From Mangrovihabitans endophyticus (lineage in GTDB: Bacteria; Actinomycetota; Actinomycetes; Mycobacteriales; Micromonosporaceae), in NCBI RefSeq assembly GCF_014646155.1, contig NZ_BMMX01000003.1, positions 201,217 to 265,216 on the forward strand: a stretch of DNA of 64,000 nt. Reading direction: 5' to 3'. Below are positions 8,358 to 16,504 of this stretch, piece by piece. The first letter of the stretch is position 1. Each line of letters begins with the position of its first letter. The translations under genes and the position numbers were made by a program. A model generated the notes under the pieces. That model saw only the letters and a program-made list of their open reading frames with translations. It was not told where the DNA came from and ran no database searches.

Positions 8358-8954
8358 TCAGCGGTGGGGGAGCGCTCGGCCGTCCCGCAGCGTGCGTCCG
8401 GCCAGGAGTGCCACGAGGGAGCCGCCGTCGGCCTTCACGGCCTGCCCGTCTCCCCAGCTCCAGTCCAGGTCGATGGCCTCCAGCCGGACGTCGCTCAGAT
8501 CGATCCCGAACACCGTGCCGCCGGCCGCGGTGAGCCGGTCCAGGAGGGCGCGGATCGCCTCCGGGGGCGCCACGGCGCCCCGGTCGAGGGCGATCGTCAC
8601 GTCCAGGGAGTGGATGACCGCATGGCTCAGCGCCCCTGCCGCGCCGCCGCCTGGCGGCTGCCACGCGTGCAGCGACGGCGAGCGGAGCTGGCCGAGGAGA
8701 TCGGCGACCGGCAATGAGGCGTCGCGTGCGGCCACGGTGTTCGAGAGCGTGGTGAAGTCGCCGCCGGCCGCAGCCATCTCCGCCCGGAACCGTTCGGGGG
8801 TCAGCCGCACCGGCATCGTCACGTGCGCGACCACGTGACGTACGGACCATTCGTCGCAGAGGGAAGGCGCGCCCCAGGTCTCGGTGGGCGCGGTGGTGAG
8901 GAGATCGGCGAGCCGATCGTAGGTGTGTGCCACCCAGGACTGCGGATCATTCAT
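8358..8954 (-). CDS. maleylpyruvate isomerase / DinB-like mycothiol-dependent family protein
   Basis: 198 residues. The ATG at 8954 overlaps the stop of the upstream AHSA1-type gene (ATGA), making it the last gene of a three-gene operon. The N-terminal segment LCDEWSVRHVVAHVTMP is the W-x-x-HV-AH helix that carries a metal-binding His in the MDMPI (TIGR03083/PF11716) family, and HAVIHSLDVTIALDRG is the second conserved helix. These proteins are four-helix bundles that use mycothiol as thiol cofactor in actinomycetes. The real substrate is unknown. The ArsR/AHSA1/MDMPI order suggests a small stress or detoxification operon. Confidence 0.85.
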   Translation of the reverse strand: MNDPQSWVAHTYDRLADLLTTAPTETWGAPSLCDEWSVRHVVAHVTMPVRLTPERFRAEMAAAGGDFTTLSNTVAARDASLPVADLLGQLRSPSLHAWQPPGGGAAGALSHAVIHSLDVTIALDRGAVAPPEAIRALLDRLTAAGGTVFGIDLSDVRLEAIDLDWSWGDGQAVKADGGSLVALLAGRTLRDGRALPHR

Positions 8955-9391
8955 GATCGGTCTCCTTGCATTCGGTTCTCCAGGTGTTCCGCGAGCTTGT
9001 CGAGGGAGGTGCGGAAACCGGCGCGAGCCTGCGGCGCGCGCATCGCCTCGGGCACGTGACGTTGACGGATGACGACCGCGGTCGTGCCGTCGCCCAGGTC
9101 GTCGAGCGTGCTGGTGGTGTGCAGCCCACTCGACGGCTCGACCCAGGCGAGCCGTTCGGGCGCGACGACCTCGGTGAACGTGGCGACCATCCGATGGCTG
9201 CCGTGCTCGCCGACCATCAGGGTTTCGAAGCGGCCCCCGGGGTGGAGCTCGACGATGATGCCGTCCACGGGGGTGGCTATGCCGCGCGGACCCCAGAAGT
9301 GCGCGAGTTCGGCCGGCTCGGTGAGACACTGCCACACCAGCTCGCGCGGCGCGCGAAAGACCCGCCGATAGACCAGCTCGTCGTCGCTCAC
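8951..9391 (-). CDS. SRPBCC/AHSA1 domain protein
   Basis: 146 residues starting at GTG 9391, which overlaps the ArsR stop by 4 bp (GTGA). The fold is shown by RVFRAPRELVWQCLTEPAEL near the N-terminus and by FWGP..., GGRFE and the C-terminal SLDKLAEHLENR, as in activators of Hsp90 ATPase homologue 1-like (PF08327) proteins. These bind hydrophobic ligands in a helix-grip cavity. They very often follow an ArsR gene, as here. Ligand unknown. Confidence 0.9.
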   Translation of the reverse strand: MSDDELVYRRVFRAPRELVWQCLTEPAELAHFWGPRGIATPVDGIIVELHPGGRFETLMVGEHGSHRMVATFTEVVAPERLAWVEPSSGLHTTSTLDDLGDGTTAVVIRQRHVPEAMRAPQARAGFRTSLDKLAEHLENRMQGDRS

Positions 9392-9735
9392 CGGTCTGCG
9401 CGCTTCTGCACGCGGGCGAGGTGACTGTCCAGCCGGTCCATGCGCTCGGACCAGGTGCGCCGGCTCTCCTCCACCCAGGAGGCGGCGGATTCCAGTGCCG
9501 CGGGCTCCAGCCGGCACGGCCGTGTCTGCCGGTGCCGTCCCCGGCTGATCAGGCCGGACCGCTCAAGGACCCGGATGTGCTGCGAGACGGCCTGCATGCT
9601 CATCGCGTACGGCTCGGCCAGCTCCTTGACCGTTGCGTCGCCGATGGTCAGCCGGGCGACGATGTCTCGCCGGGTGCGATCGCTGAGTGCGGTGAACAGG
9701 GCGTCGAGTTGCTGATCCGTGGTGGTGGCTCCCAT
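9388..9735 (-). CDS. ArsR family winged-helix repressor
   Basis: 115 residues. The winged helix includes ALSDRTRRDIVARLTIGDAT, the recognition helix region MSMQAVSQHIRVLERSGLI, and the wing SRGRHRQTRPCRLEP. It lacks the ELCVCDL metal box, so it belongs to the metal-independent subgroup that pairs with AHSA1 proteins. It is the first gene of the minus-strand operon. Two dyads in its promoter (9747-9765) probably mediate autoregulation. Confidence 0.92.
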   Translation of the reverse strand: MGATTTDQQLDALFTALSDRTRRDIVARLTIGDATVKELAEPYAMSMQAVSQHIRVLERSGLISRGRHRQTRPCRLEPAALESAASWVEESRRTWSERMDRLDSHLARVQKRADR

Positions 9736-9746
9736 GCTCCGTACTC

Positions 9747-9771
9747 AAGCATCTGCTTTATAAAGTGTCAA
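9747..9771 (-). promoter_or_regulatory. promoter and dyads of the arsR operon
   Basis: On the minus strand TTGACA (9771-9766) can act as -35. Downstream are the perfect palindrome CTTTATAAAG (9756-9765) and AAGCATCTGCTT (9747-9758), which partly overlap. The -10 hexamer is poor. The ArsR start codon is only 12 bp away, so the mRNA may be nearly leaderless. Confidence 0.4.
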
Positions 9772-9848
9772 CTGGAGAATGCGACGGGACCATCAACCGG
9801 TCGCCCCGGAAATTGCCGCCTGCCGGACCGCTGGCGTACCGTACGAAT

Positions 9849-9870
9849 CACTGAAACGACCGTTTCAGTG
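9849..9870. promoter_or_regulatory. perfect 22-bp palindrome upstream of the GNAT gene
   Basis: CACTGAAACG and CGTTTCAGTG are perfect 10-bp arms separated by AC. The palindrome directly abuts the ribosome binding site GAAGGAG. It looks like a TetR-family operator, but no TetR gene is adjacent. It could also form a leader hairpin that sequesters translation signals. Confidence 0.55.
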
Positions 9871-9881
9871 GAAGGAGTCCC

Positions 9882-10391
9882 ATGGCGCATCAAGACCGGC
9901 GAGACGACGACGTCACCGTGCGCGCCGCCGACCGCCCCGGAGACCTCGGCTGGACGGTGATGGCCCACGGCGAGCTCTACGATCGGCAGTTCGGCTGGAA
10001 CACCGACTTCGAGGCGCTTGTCGCGAGGATCGTCGCCGACTACGCCGCCGACCACGACCCCTCCGCCGAAGCGGCCTGGATCGCCGAGGCCGACGGCGAA
10101 CGGATCGGATGCGTCTTCCTGGTCCGCGGCGATGATCCGGAAGCGGCCAAGTTGCGCATCCTGCTGGTCACCCCGGACGCGCGCGGTCGCGGCGTCGGCA
10201 CCCGCCTGGTCGAGGAATGTCTCGCCTTCGCCCGCAAGGCCGGCTACCGGCGGGTCGTGCTGTGGACCAACGACGTCCTGGTCTCCGCGCGCCGGATCTA
10301 TCAGGCAGCCGGGTTCATCCTCACCGCGGAGGAGCCCCACCACAGCTTCGGCCACGACCTCGTCGGGCAGACCTGGACCCTGCGGCTGTAG
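9882..10391 (+). CDS. GNAT family N-acetyltransferase
   Basis: 169 residues. ATG 9882 follows GAAGGAG. The acetyl-CoA-binding motif A reads LLVTPDARGRGVGTRLVEEC, followed by AGYRRVVLWTND and ARRIYQAAGF, all hallmarks of the Gcn5-related fold. It resembles the GNAT half of actinobacterial MarR-GNAT fusion proteins, here without a DNA-binding domain. The 22-bp palindrome at 9849-9870 suggests regulation by a TetR-type repressor encoded elsewhere. Substrate unknown. Confidence 0.9.
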   Translation: MAHQDRRDDDVTVRAADRPGDLGWTVMAHGELYDRQFGWNTDFEALVARIVADYAADHDPSAEAAWIAEADGERIGCVFLVRGDDPEAAKLRILLVTPDARGRGVGTRLVEECLAFARKAGYRRVVLWTNDVLVSARRIYQAAGFILTAEEPHHSFGHDLVGQTWTLRL

Positions 10392-10443
10392 CCGTCGCGT
10401 CCCGCGGGAAGATCCGCTCAGGTGAGGCGGTGGCGCAGGGCCA

Positions 10444-12210
10444 TCACGGTGTGTCCAGCAGTGCGGGCAGTTCGTAACCAGCGCCGGCGACCAGACGGTA
10501 GCCACCGTCCGGGGACGCCTCGATGCGCCAGCGTGCCGCGGCTCCGTGACCGCCCAGGACCGGGCCGCCGCTTGCGGGTACCGACAACGGCCGGCCGGTC
10601 GCCGCGTTGACCACCCGGTAGTAGCCGTCCGTCAGGTGCTCGAAGCGCCACCGTTGGCAGCGGCCCGGGTGGTATCGCCGGTATGCGACCGGGCGTGCGC
10701 ACCCGTCGAGCGCGAGCCTGCCCGCGGTGTCGGCGATCAGCACGTCGCCGAGCGGTTGCAGCCGGAACTGCTGGCATGCTTCGCCGGTCGCGGTCGCCGT
10801 CTGCACCGGCGAACCGGCGCCGCCGCACTCCGCGCCTTGCAGCACCCGGCCCGACAGTTGGCTGCGGATCGTCGACCAGCCGTCCCGCGCCGTCACCAGC
10901 CGGAAACGCTGGCAGTCGTTGGCCAGCCAGCCCCACTGCGCCACCCGTGCACCCTCGGCGTTGACACAGGCTGCGACCTCGGCGACCTTGTTGCTGAAAC
11001 GGTTGCCCAGGCTCACCCAGCCGCCACCGCGCTCATCCAGGCGCCACTGCTGGCACGGGTCGCCGCGCGACGGTGCGGCGAGACGGATGTCGGCGCCCTC
11101 GTACCCGCAGGTCGGGTTGGCGATCACGCTGCCATCGAGACGGCTCACCAGTGTCGCGTACGCCGGACCGTGGCCGATGGCGCGACTGCCGGACAGCGGG
11201 TCGCCCAGGGCCGGCCACCCACCCGGCCACGTGATCGGCCGGACGGAGAGCTTGGGCAGGCCGTCGTCGTACAGGTCGTAGTAATGGTGGGCGAACCAGC
11301 GGCCGAAGACGTCGCCGCCGCCGGTTCCGCGGAACTCGTTGTAGCCGCGGAGCAGTTCGGTGCCGCCGCCGTTGAGCATCGGCACCCCGGCGCGGTCCAC
11401 GTACGGCCCGGTCACGCTCGTGGCGCGTCCGACGACGACACGGTAGTCGCTGTCGACGCCGCGGCAGCAGAAATCCAGGCTCACGAAGAGGAAGTAGTAG
11501 CGGCCGTGCCGGGTGATCGACGCGCCTTCGATCGACGCGCCGCCGCGGGAGGCGAGCGAGTGGAGCGTGGTGTCGTCGCTCGACAACATTCCCGTTGCGC
11601 GGTCGAGGCGGCGCATCTTGATCCCGTCCCAGAACGATCCGAACGCCAGCCACGGCTGGCCGTCGCCGTCGAAGATCAGCTCGGGGTCGATGGCGTTGAA
11701 GTCGTCCGGCGGGCTCGACCGCAACACCATGCCGCGGTCCTCCCAGCGGTAGGCGGGGTTGGACGGGTCGAGCGTCGTATTGGTGGCCAATCCGATCACC
11801 GAGTTGTTGGTGCCGAACGACGAGGCCGCGTAATACAGGTGGTAGGTGCCCGCGAAGAAGTCGATGTCCGGTGCCCAGAAGTCCGCCGGCGTGGTGCCGA
11901 GCTGCTCGGTGACCCAGCCGGGCGCGGTCGCGAAGACCGGCCCGAGGTCGCTCCAGTGCAGCAGGTCGGTCGAGCGGCGCATCGGCAGATACGTACGCGT
12001 GCCGGCGTCGCCGGTGATGAAGCTGTAGTAATAGCGCCCCTGCCGGATGAGGGTGGGGTCGTGCGCGATCGGGTCGTCGGCGATCCGCCCGGCGGAGGCG
12101 CCGGCCGTCACCGGTTCCGGCACGGCAGCGGCCGGTCTCGCCGGTGTCCCGGCCAACGAGGCGCAGAGCGGCAGCAGTACGGCGAAGAAGCGTCCCACGG
12201 CGACGGCCAT
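10444..12210 (-). CDS. secreted GH43 arabinan endo-1,5-alpha-L-arabinosidase-like enzyme with ricin-type lectin domains
   Basis: 588 residues, exported by a Sec signal peptide (about residues 1-29, ending ARPAAA). The five-bladed propeller catalytic domain spans roughly 45-370. The three catalytic acids of GH43 can be placed: Asp51 (AHDPTLI), Asp175 (NAIDPELIF) and Glu228 (SIEGASI). The sequence around GSFWDGIKMR and DFWAPDIDFF matches arabinanases. The C-terminal third carries ricin-B-like QxW motifs (CQQWRLDE, CQRFRL, CQQFRL, CQRWRFEH), a likely polysaccharide-binding module. ATG 12210 was chosen for the signal peptide; the ribosome binding site is weak. It should act on plant arabinan, complementing the GH54 enzyme at 20474. 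Confidence 0.9.
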   Translation of the reverse strand: MAVAVGRFFAVLLPLCASLAGTPARPAAAVPEPVTAGASAGRIADDPIAHDPTLIRQGRYYYSFITGDAGTRTYLPMRRSTDLLHWSDLGPVFATAPGWVTEQLGTTPADFWAPDIDFFAGTYHLYYAASSFGTNNSVIGLATNTTLDPSNPAYRWEDRGMVLRSSPPDDFNAIDPELIFDGDGQPWLAFGSFWDGIKMRRLDRATGMLSSDDTTLHSLASRGGASIEGASITRHGRYYFLFVSLDFCCRGVDSDYRVVVGRATSVTGPYVDRAGVPMLNGGGTELLRGYNEFRGTGGGDVFGRWFAHHYYDLYDDGLPKLSVRPITWPGGWPALGDPLSGSRAIGHGPAYATLVSRLDGSVIANPTCGYEGADIRLAAPSRGDPCQQWRLDERGGGWVSLGNRFSNKVAEVAACVNAEGARVAQWGWLANDCQRFRLVTARDGWSTIRSQLSGRVLQGAECGGAGSPVQTATATGEACQQFRLQPLGDVLIADTAGRLALDGCARPVAYRRYHPGRCQRWRFEHLTDGYYRVVNAATGRPLSVPASGGPVLGGHGAAARWRIEASPDGGYRLVAGAGYELPALLDTP

Positions 12211-12341
12211 GCACGCATAGTCTTCGATATGTGGCGGTCGCGCCAGCAGCCGTTCGGCCGGGACTGGCGGACCGTTGTCGTCCATCGGAGGAGTAGAGAT
12301 CGTCGCGCTCGCGGCGAAAGATCGGCTACGGGAGGAGCGCG

Positions 12342-13130
12342 ATGATGATCGGCGATCTGCCGAAGGTGGTGTCGCGTGCGGAATGGCTTGCCGCCCGCAA
12401 GGAACTGCTGGCAAAGGAGAAGGAGGTCACGCGTGCCCGGGACCGGGTCAACGCCGAGCGCCGCCGCCTGCCGATGGTCCGCGTCGACAAGCCCTACCGG
12501 TTCGAGGGTCCGAACGGTCCGGCCAGCCTGCCGGAGTTGTTCGACGGCCGGCCGCAATTGGTGATGCACCATTTCATGTTCGGCCCCGACTGGGACGGCG
12601 GCTGTCCGAGTTGCGCCTCCGCCGCCGACGGCATCGGACGGCTGCGCCAGTTGCACGCACGCAACACCACGCTCGTCGCGGTGTCGCGGGCGCCGTACCC
12701 GAAGCTCGCGGCCTTCCGGGAGCGCATGGGGTGGACGTTCCCGTGGGTTTCGTCGTTCGGCAGCGACTTCAACTACGACTTCCACGCCACCCTGGACGAT
12801 CGGGTGGCTCCGGTCTTGCTGCATTTCCGCACCGAGGACGAACTCCGGCAGGAGAAGGGCACGCCCTGGACCGACGGACCGTGGACCGAGGCCATGCGGG
12901 GCGAGGAGATGCCCGGCATCAGCGCTTTCCTGCGCATCGGCGATGACGTCTTCCACACGTACTCGACGTTCGGGCGCGGGATCGAGGACTTCCACAACGG
13001 TTACCCCTACCTCGACCTCACCGTCCTCGGCCGCCAAGAGGAGTGGGAGCAGCCGAGCGGGCGCGCGACGCCGCTGGGCCTCCAGGTCGGCGGACCCGGC
13101 ATGCGTCTTCCCGACGAGTACGACCTCTGA
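12342..13130 (+). CDS. DUF899 family thioredoxin-fold protein
   Basis: 262 residues with GGAGG 6 bp before the ATG at 12342. The N-terminus LPKVVSRAEWLAARKELLAK and the block MFGPDWDGGCPSCASAADG are characteristic of DUF899 (PF05988), a thioredoxin-like family with a CxxC-type pair (Cys-Pro-Ser-Cys) that is often annotated as a thioredoxin family protein. Near the C-terminus DVFHTYSTFGRGIE and NGYPYLDLT are also conserved. Biological role unknown. It stands alone, divergent from the GH43 gene. Confidence 0.9.
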   Translation: MMIGDLPKVVSRAEWLAARKELLAKEKEVTRARDRVNAERRRLPMVRVDKPYRFEGPNGPASLPELFDGRPQLVMHHFMFGPDWDGGCPSCASAADGIGRLRQLHARNTTLVAVSRAPYPKLAAFRERMGWTFPWVSSFGSDFNYDFHATLDDRVAPVLLHFRTEDELRQEKGTPWTDGPWTEAMRGEEMPGISAFLRIGDDVFHTYSTFGRGIEDFHNGYPYLDLTVLGRQEEWEQPSGRATPLGLQVGGPGMRLPDEYDL

Positions 13131-13271
13131 CCCGCGACCGATCGACGGCGGGGAGAGTGCCACGGCACTGCGGGAAACCCCGGCTGATCGAGCCGGACGC
13201 GGTACCACTATGGTCCCCTCGGCCCGGATGACGATCATGGAAATGCGGGCGCTACACGGAGGAGTCGTTCA

Positions 13272-14003
13272 ATGCGCATACGCGCCCTGCTTGCCGCGAC
13301 CGCTGTGACTTTCGGTCTGGTGGCCATGGCGTCTTCACCCGCCGCTGCCGTACCCAACAGCGCGAACGTGTCGTTCCTCGACAATTGCGACACGGTCGCC
13401 ATCCACCTCGAAAGCACGTCCCGGAAGCGGACGATTCACTTCGAGATCACCGGCGGTGCCGAGCCCGAGACCTACAACCTGGCACCCGGTGCCTCGCAGT
13501 TCATCTTTGTTTCCCTTGTGGACGGTGGGCTCAGCCTCAACCTCGTCGCCTCGTTCGAGAAGCGGCCGCACCAGTACGTCCAGCTCTTCACCCGTACGCA
13601 CGTCTGGCAGCGTCCGGCGACGTGTCCCAGCCCGGAGCCGTCGACCTCACCATCGTCCACGGCGGACCCTGACCCGTCCGGCACGGCTGACCCGTCCGGC
13701 ACGGCTGACCCGTCCGGCACGGCGGACCCGGACCCGTCCGGCACGGCTGACCCGTCCGGCACGGCCGACCCGGACCCGTCGGCGTCCGGCGACGCGCAAC
13801 CGTCGACCTCGACCGGCGCGCAGCCGTCCGCGTCGGCCGAGGCGCAGTCCTCGACCGCGCCGGGCGGCACCGGGGGAGGCGACGGCGGACTGCCGTTGAC
13901 CGGTCCGGCCGCCACCGGCCTCGTGGGTCTCGGCCTGCTGGCCGTCGTCGCGGGCACGGTACTGCTGGTGCTGCGTCGGCGGAAGGTGCGCTTCACCGCC
14001 TGA
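13272..14003 (+). CDS. LPXTG-type (LPLTG) cell-wall anchored protein with DPSGTA repeats
   Basis: 243 residues. A Sec signal peptide (about 1-26, ending SSPAAA) is followed by a globular domain of about 90 residues, a Pro/Ser/Thr/Asp-rich stalk with repeated DPSGTA units, and a sortase sorting signal: LPLTG, a hydrophobic stretch and a C-terminal RRRKVRF. The stalk repeats are 18-bp tandem units in the DNA (about 13671-13790). The protein should be covalently linked to peptidoglycan by a class E-type or similar sortase encoded elsewhere. The N-terminal domain is not recognised; it has two Cys (in DNCDT and PATCPS) that could form a disulfide. Confidence 0.88.
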   Translation: MRIRALLAATAVTFGLVAMASSPAAAVPNSANVSFLDNCDTVAIHLESTSRKRTIHFEITGGAEPETYNLAPGASQFIFVSLVDGGLSLNLVASFEKRPHQYVQLFTRTHVWQRPATCPSPEPSTSPSSTADPDPSGTADPSGTADPSGTADPDPSGTADPSGTADPDPSASGDAQPSTSTGAQPSASAEAQSSTAPGGTGGGDGGLPLTGPAATGLVGLGLLAVVAGTVLLVLRRRKVRFTA

Positions 14004-14047
14004 CGATGGCGGGGAGGCCCCGGAAGCCTTCACATCGTCACTGTTAC

Positions 14048-14533
14048 TCAGGCGAGGGCGAGCCTCATGTAGACACTGTTCGGGTCTGGCCGGTAGTCGG
14101 CGAACGGCGGGCACGGGTCGAATCCGTGCCGGGCGTACAACCTCCGGGCCGGCGCGAAGAAGTCATGCGCGCCGGTCTCCAGGCTCACCGAGTGATATCC
14201 GCGACGGCGGGACTCGCCGAGCAGGAACGCGAGCATGTGCGCGGCCACGCCGCGACCGCGTGCCTCGGCCCGGGTCCGCATCGCCTTGATCTCTCCCGCG
14301 GACGGGCCGAGGTGCTTGAGGGCGCCGCAGCCGAGCAGACTCGCGCCCTCCCACACGGTCCAGAACGACACCTCGGCGGCGCGAAGCTCCGCCAGCCCGA
14401 GGGCATGCACACTCTCCGCCGGTGAGGTCGCGTGCATGTCGGTGAGATGCTCGGCGACCAAGCCCTGAACCTCCTGGCGGCGGAGATCGTCGAGCTCGAT
14501 CCGCAGCGCCGCCGGTTCCCCCGAAGTGATCAT
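14048..14533 (-). CDS. GNAT family N-acetyltransferase
   Basis: 161 residues from ATG 14533; an in-frame ATG at 14551 would add six residues and has a GGGAG just upstream. The motif TRAEARGRGVAAHMLAFLL is the acetyl-CoA loop, and PARRLYARHGFDPCPPFADY is the conserved C-terminal strand. SPAESVHALGLAELRAAEV is typical of the small GNATs related to PhnO/ElaA-like proteins. It lies 26 bp downstream of the hydrolase gene and is probably cotranscribed with it. Substrate unknown. Confidence 0.88.
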   Translation of the reverse strand: MITSGEPAALRIELDDLRRQEVQGLVAEHLTDMHATSPAESVHALGLAELRAAEVSFWTVWEGASLLGCGALKHLGPSAGEIKAMRTRAEARGRGVAAHMLAFLLGESRRRGYHSVSLETGAHDFFAPARRLYARHGFDPCPPFADYRPDPNSVYMRLALA

Positions 14534-14559
14534 GCAGCCAGTATTCCGCATCGCTCCCG

Positions 14560-15348
14560 CTACTTCGCCTCCAGGAAGTCCCGGGTGACCGCGGCGAACA
14601 GCGGGGAGATCGCCAGGTTGTAGTGGGTCAGGCCGGGCAGGATGGCGAGCGCGTGACCGCCGGTGGGACGGCCTTCGCCCTGCCAGCCGCCATCACGCAG
14701 ACCGCCGTCGAGCAGTTGGAAAGCCTCGACGAAGTGGCTCGGCGGGCACATGTCGGCGTCGCCCGCGACGATCATCGTCGGCACGGTCAGCGAGCGGACC
14801 TGATCGGTGAAGTCGAAGTCCTGCGCCAACGCCTCGCCGATCTTGTCGAGCAGCCGGGGAAAGTCCTCCGGGCGCGGCGCGACCCGCTGGTACAGCTCGT
14901 ACATCGGGGTCGCCTTCATGAACTCGGCAGCGCCCGCGTTCACCTGTCCCTGTTGCTCCAGGATGTCCGGGTAGGCCGCATCGCGTCGGATGCCAGCCGA
15001 CGCCGCGACAAGCCGGCCCACCCTGTCCGGGTGGTGGAAGGCGACCTGCATGGCGACGGCACCGCCCAGCGAGTACCCCACGACGTCGGGGCGGTCGAGG
15101 CCGAGGTGATCGATCAGCGCTGCGATGTCATCACCCATCACCCGTACGTCCAAGGGCCGTTCGATGTCCGCGGTGCGGCCGTGACCCTGCAGGTCGGGCA
15201 GGACGACCTGACGGTCGGCGGCAAGCGTCGGCAGGATCGGGGCGAACATCTCGCCCGACCCCAACCCGCCGTGCAACAGCACCAGCGGGCGGCCGGCACC
15301 GTGGGTCTCGTAGTAGAGCTCGATGCCGTTGACGTTCGCGTAGCTCAT
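14560..15348 (-). CDS. alpha/beta-fold hydrolase
   Basis: 262 residues, ATG 15348 with AGGAG. The oxyanion region is LLHGGLGSGEMF, the nucleophile elbow GYSLGG (Ser in G-Y-S-L-G), an acidic residue lies in VAGDADMCPPSHFVEAF, and a C-terminal His in LPGLTHYNL completes the triad. The overall pattern resembles haloperoxidase/esterase-like serine hydrolases. It is divergent from the epimerase gene at 15446, with which it may share regulation. Substrate unknown. Confidence 0.9.
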   Translation of the reverse strand: MSYANVNGIELYYETHGAGRPLVLLHGGLGSGEMFAPILPTLAADRQVVLPDLQGHGRTADIERPLDVRVMGDDIAALIDHLGLDRPDVVGYSLGGAVAMQVAFHHPDRVGRLVAASAGIRRDAAYPDILEQQGQVNAGAAEFMKATPMYELYQRVAPRPEDFPRLLDKIGEALAQDFDFTDQVRSLTVPTMIVAGDADMCPPSHFVEAFQLLDGGLRDGGWQGEGRPTGGHALAILPGLTHYNLAISPLFAAVTRDFLEAK

Positions 15349-15445
15349 GATCGCTCCTGGTGTGGTGGTTGCCGCCGACCGGGCGGGCGGCGGGACTGCG
15401 TGGTTAGGCTTCGTCCGGTACCAGAGAATCATTTCGGGAGGCAGC

Positions 15446-16285
15446 ATGCGGATCGCGGTCACTGGTGGCACCGGCAAGCTCGGCCGGGCCGTGGTCGCCG
15501 GGCTCACGGAGGACGGCGACGAGGTGATCAACCTGGATGCCGCGGCGCAGCGGCCGGACATCCGGGTCGACCTTACCGACTACGGCCAGACGATCGAGGC
15601 GCTCACCGCGATCGACGACCGCTACGACCACATCGACGCGGTGGTGCATCTCGCGGCGATCCCCGCACCCGGCATCATGGCCAACGCGGCGACGTTCCAC
15701 AACAACATCATCGCCACATACAACGTGTTCGCGGCGGCGAAGGCAGCGGGCATCACGAACGTGGTGTGGGCGTCCAGCGAGACAGTGCTCGGCCTCCCGT
15801 TCGACACGCCTCCGCCGTACCTACCGGTCGACGAGGAGTACCCGGGTCGGCCGGAGTCGCGCTACTCACTCGCGAAACACCTCGAAGAGACGATGGCGGC
15901 GCAGTTCTGCCGCTGGAATCCCCGGCTCAAGATGATCGGACTGCGCTTCTCCAACGTCATGGATCCGCAGGACTACGCCGAGTTCCCGTCCTTCGACGCC
16001 GACCCGGCACGCCGGAAATGGAACCTGTGGGGCTACATCGACGCGCGCGACGGCGCCCAGGCCGTACGGAAGGCCCTGGACCATCAGGGAACCGGCATGG
16101 AGATCTTCGTCATCGCCAACGCCGACACGGTGATGAGCCGTTCGTCCGCGAGCCTGGCGGCCGAGGTCTATCCCGGCGTCGAGGTGCGCAAGGAACTCGG
16201 TGAGCACGAGACATTGCTGTCAATCGACAAGGCGAAGCGCATTCTCGGGTACGAACCCCGGCATAGCTGGCGCCATCACGTGTGA
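15446..16285 (+). CDS. NAD-dependent epimerase/dehydratase family protein
   Basis: 279 residues; GGGAGG precedes ATG 15446. The Rossmann motif TGGTGKLGRAVVAGL is at the N-terminus, the catalytic Tyr-x-x-x-Lys is in RYSLAKHLEE, and VVWASSETVLGLP supplies the catalytic Ser. It resembles small NAD(P)-dependent sugar or uronate dehydrogenases of the extended SDR family rather than full-length GalE. Substrate not assignable. Confidence 0.88.
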   Translation: MRIAVTGGTGKLGRAVVAGLTEDGDEVINLDAAAQRPDIRVDLTDYGQTIEALTAIDDRYDHIDAVVHLAAIPAPGIMANAATFHNNIIATYNVFAAAKAAGITNVVWASSETVLGLPFDTPPPYLPVDEEYPGRPESRYSLAKHLEETMAAQFCRWNPRLKMIGLRFSNVMDPQDYAEFPSFDADPARRKWNLWGYIDARDGAQAVRKALDHQGTGMEIFVIANADTVMSRSSASLAAEVYPGVEVRKELGEHETLLSIDKAKRILGYEPRHSWRHHV

Positions 16286-16313
16286 AGGAGCCGGAAATGT
16301 CGATTCTGGTCGT

Positions 16314-16376
16314 CGAATTCACGATGGCGTCGACCCGCTCGGTTGTGATGTCGCCGGTCACCAGCTCGATCCGCAC
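16314..16376 (-). pseudogene. 5' remnant of a macrodomain (ADP-ribose-binding) gene
   Basis: From a GTG at 16376 the minus strand reads VRIELVTGDITTERVDAIVN, the exact N-terminal signature of O-acetyl-ADP-ribose deacetylase macrodomains. After about 21 codons the similarity stops abruptly and the expected NAANS...GGGVDGAIH block is absent. The fragment abuts the end of the epimerase gene. It is best read as the scar of a deletion that removed the rest of the gene. Confidence 0.6.
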
Positions 16377-16504
16377 CGCGCACCCTTCCGAACACCGAGA
16401 CACCGTGTGCGCCCCACGCGTGCTAACCGCAGGTCGAGTCGGTGCCGCGAGGCCGAGGAGGCCGGACGGCGGAACCCCGCCGCCCGGCCTTCCGCAGAGC
16501 GGGT

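Noticed and set aside
10546..12345. A 599-codon plus-strand frame opposite the GH43 gene.
   Set aside because: Composition is Arg/Val/Ala-rich without motifs; the minus strand carries the three GH43 catalytic acids and ricin QxW motifs.
13671..13790. Possible CRISPR or regulatory repeat in the 18-bp units of the LPLTG gene.
   Set aside because: The units are in frame and encode the DPSGTA stalk of a cell-wall protein.
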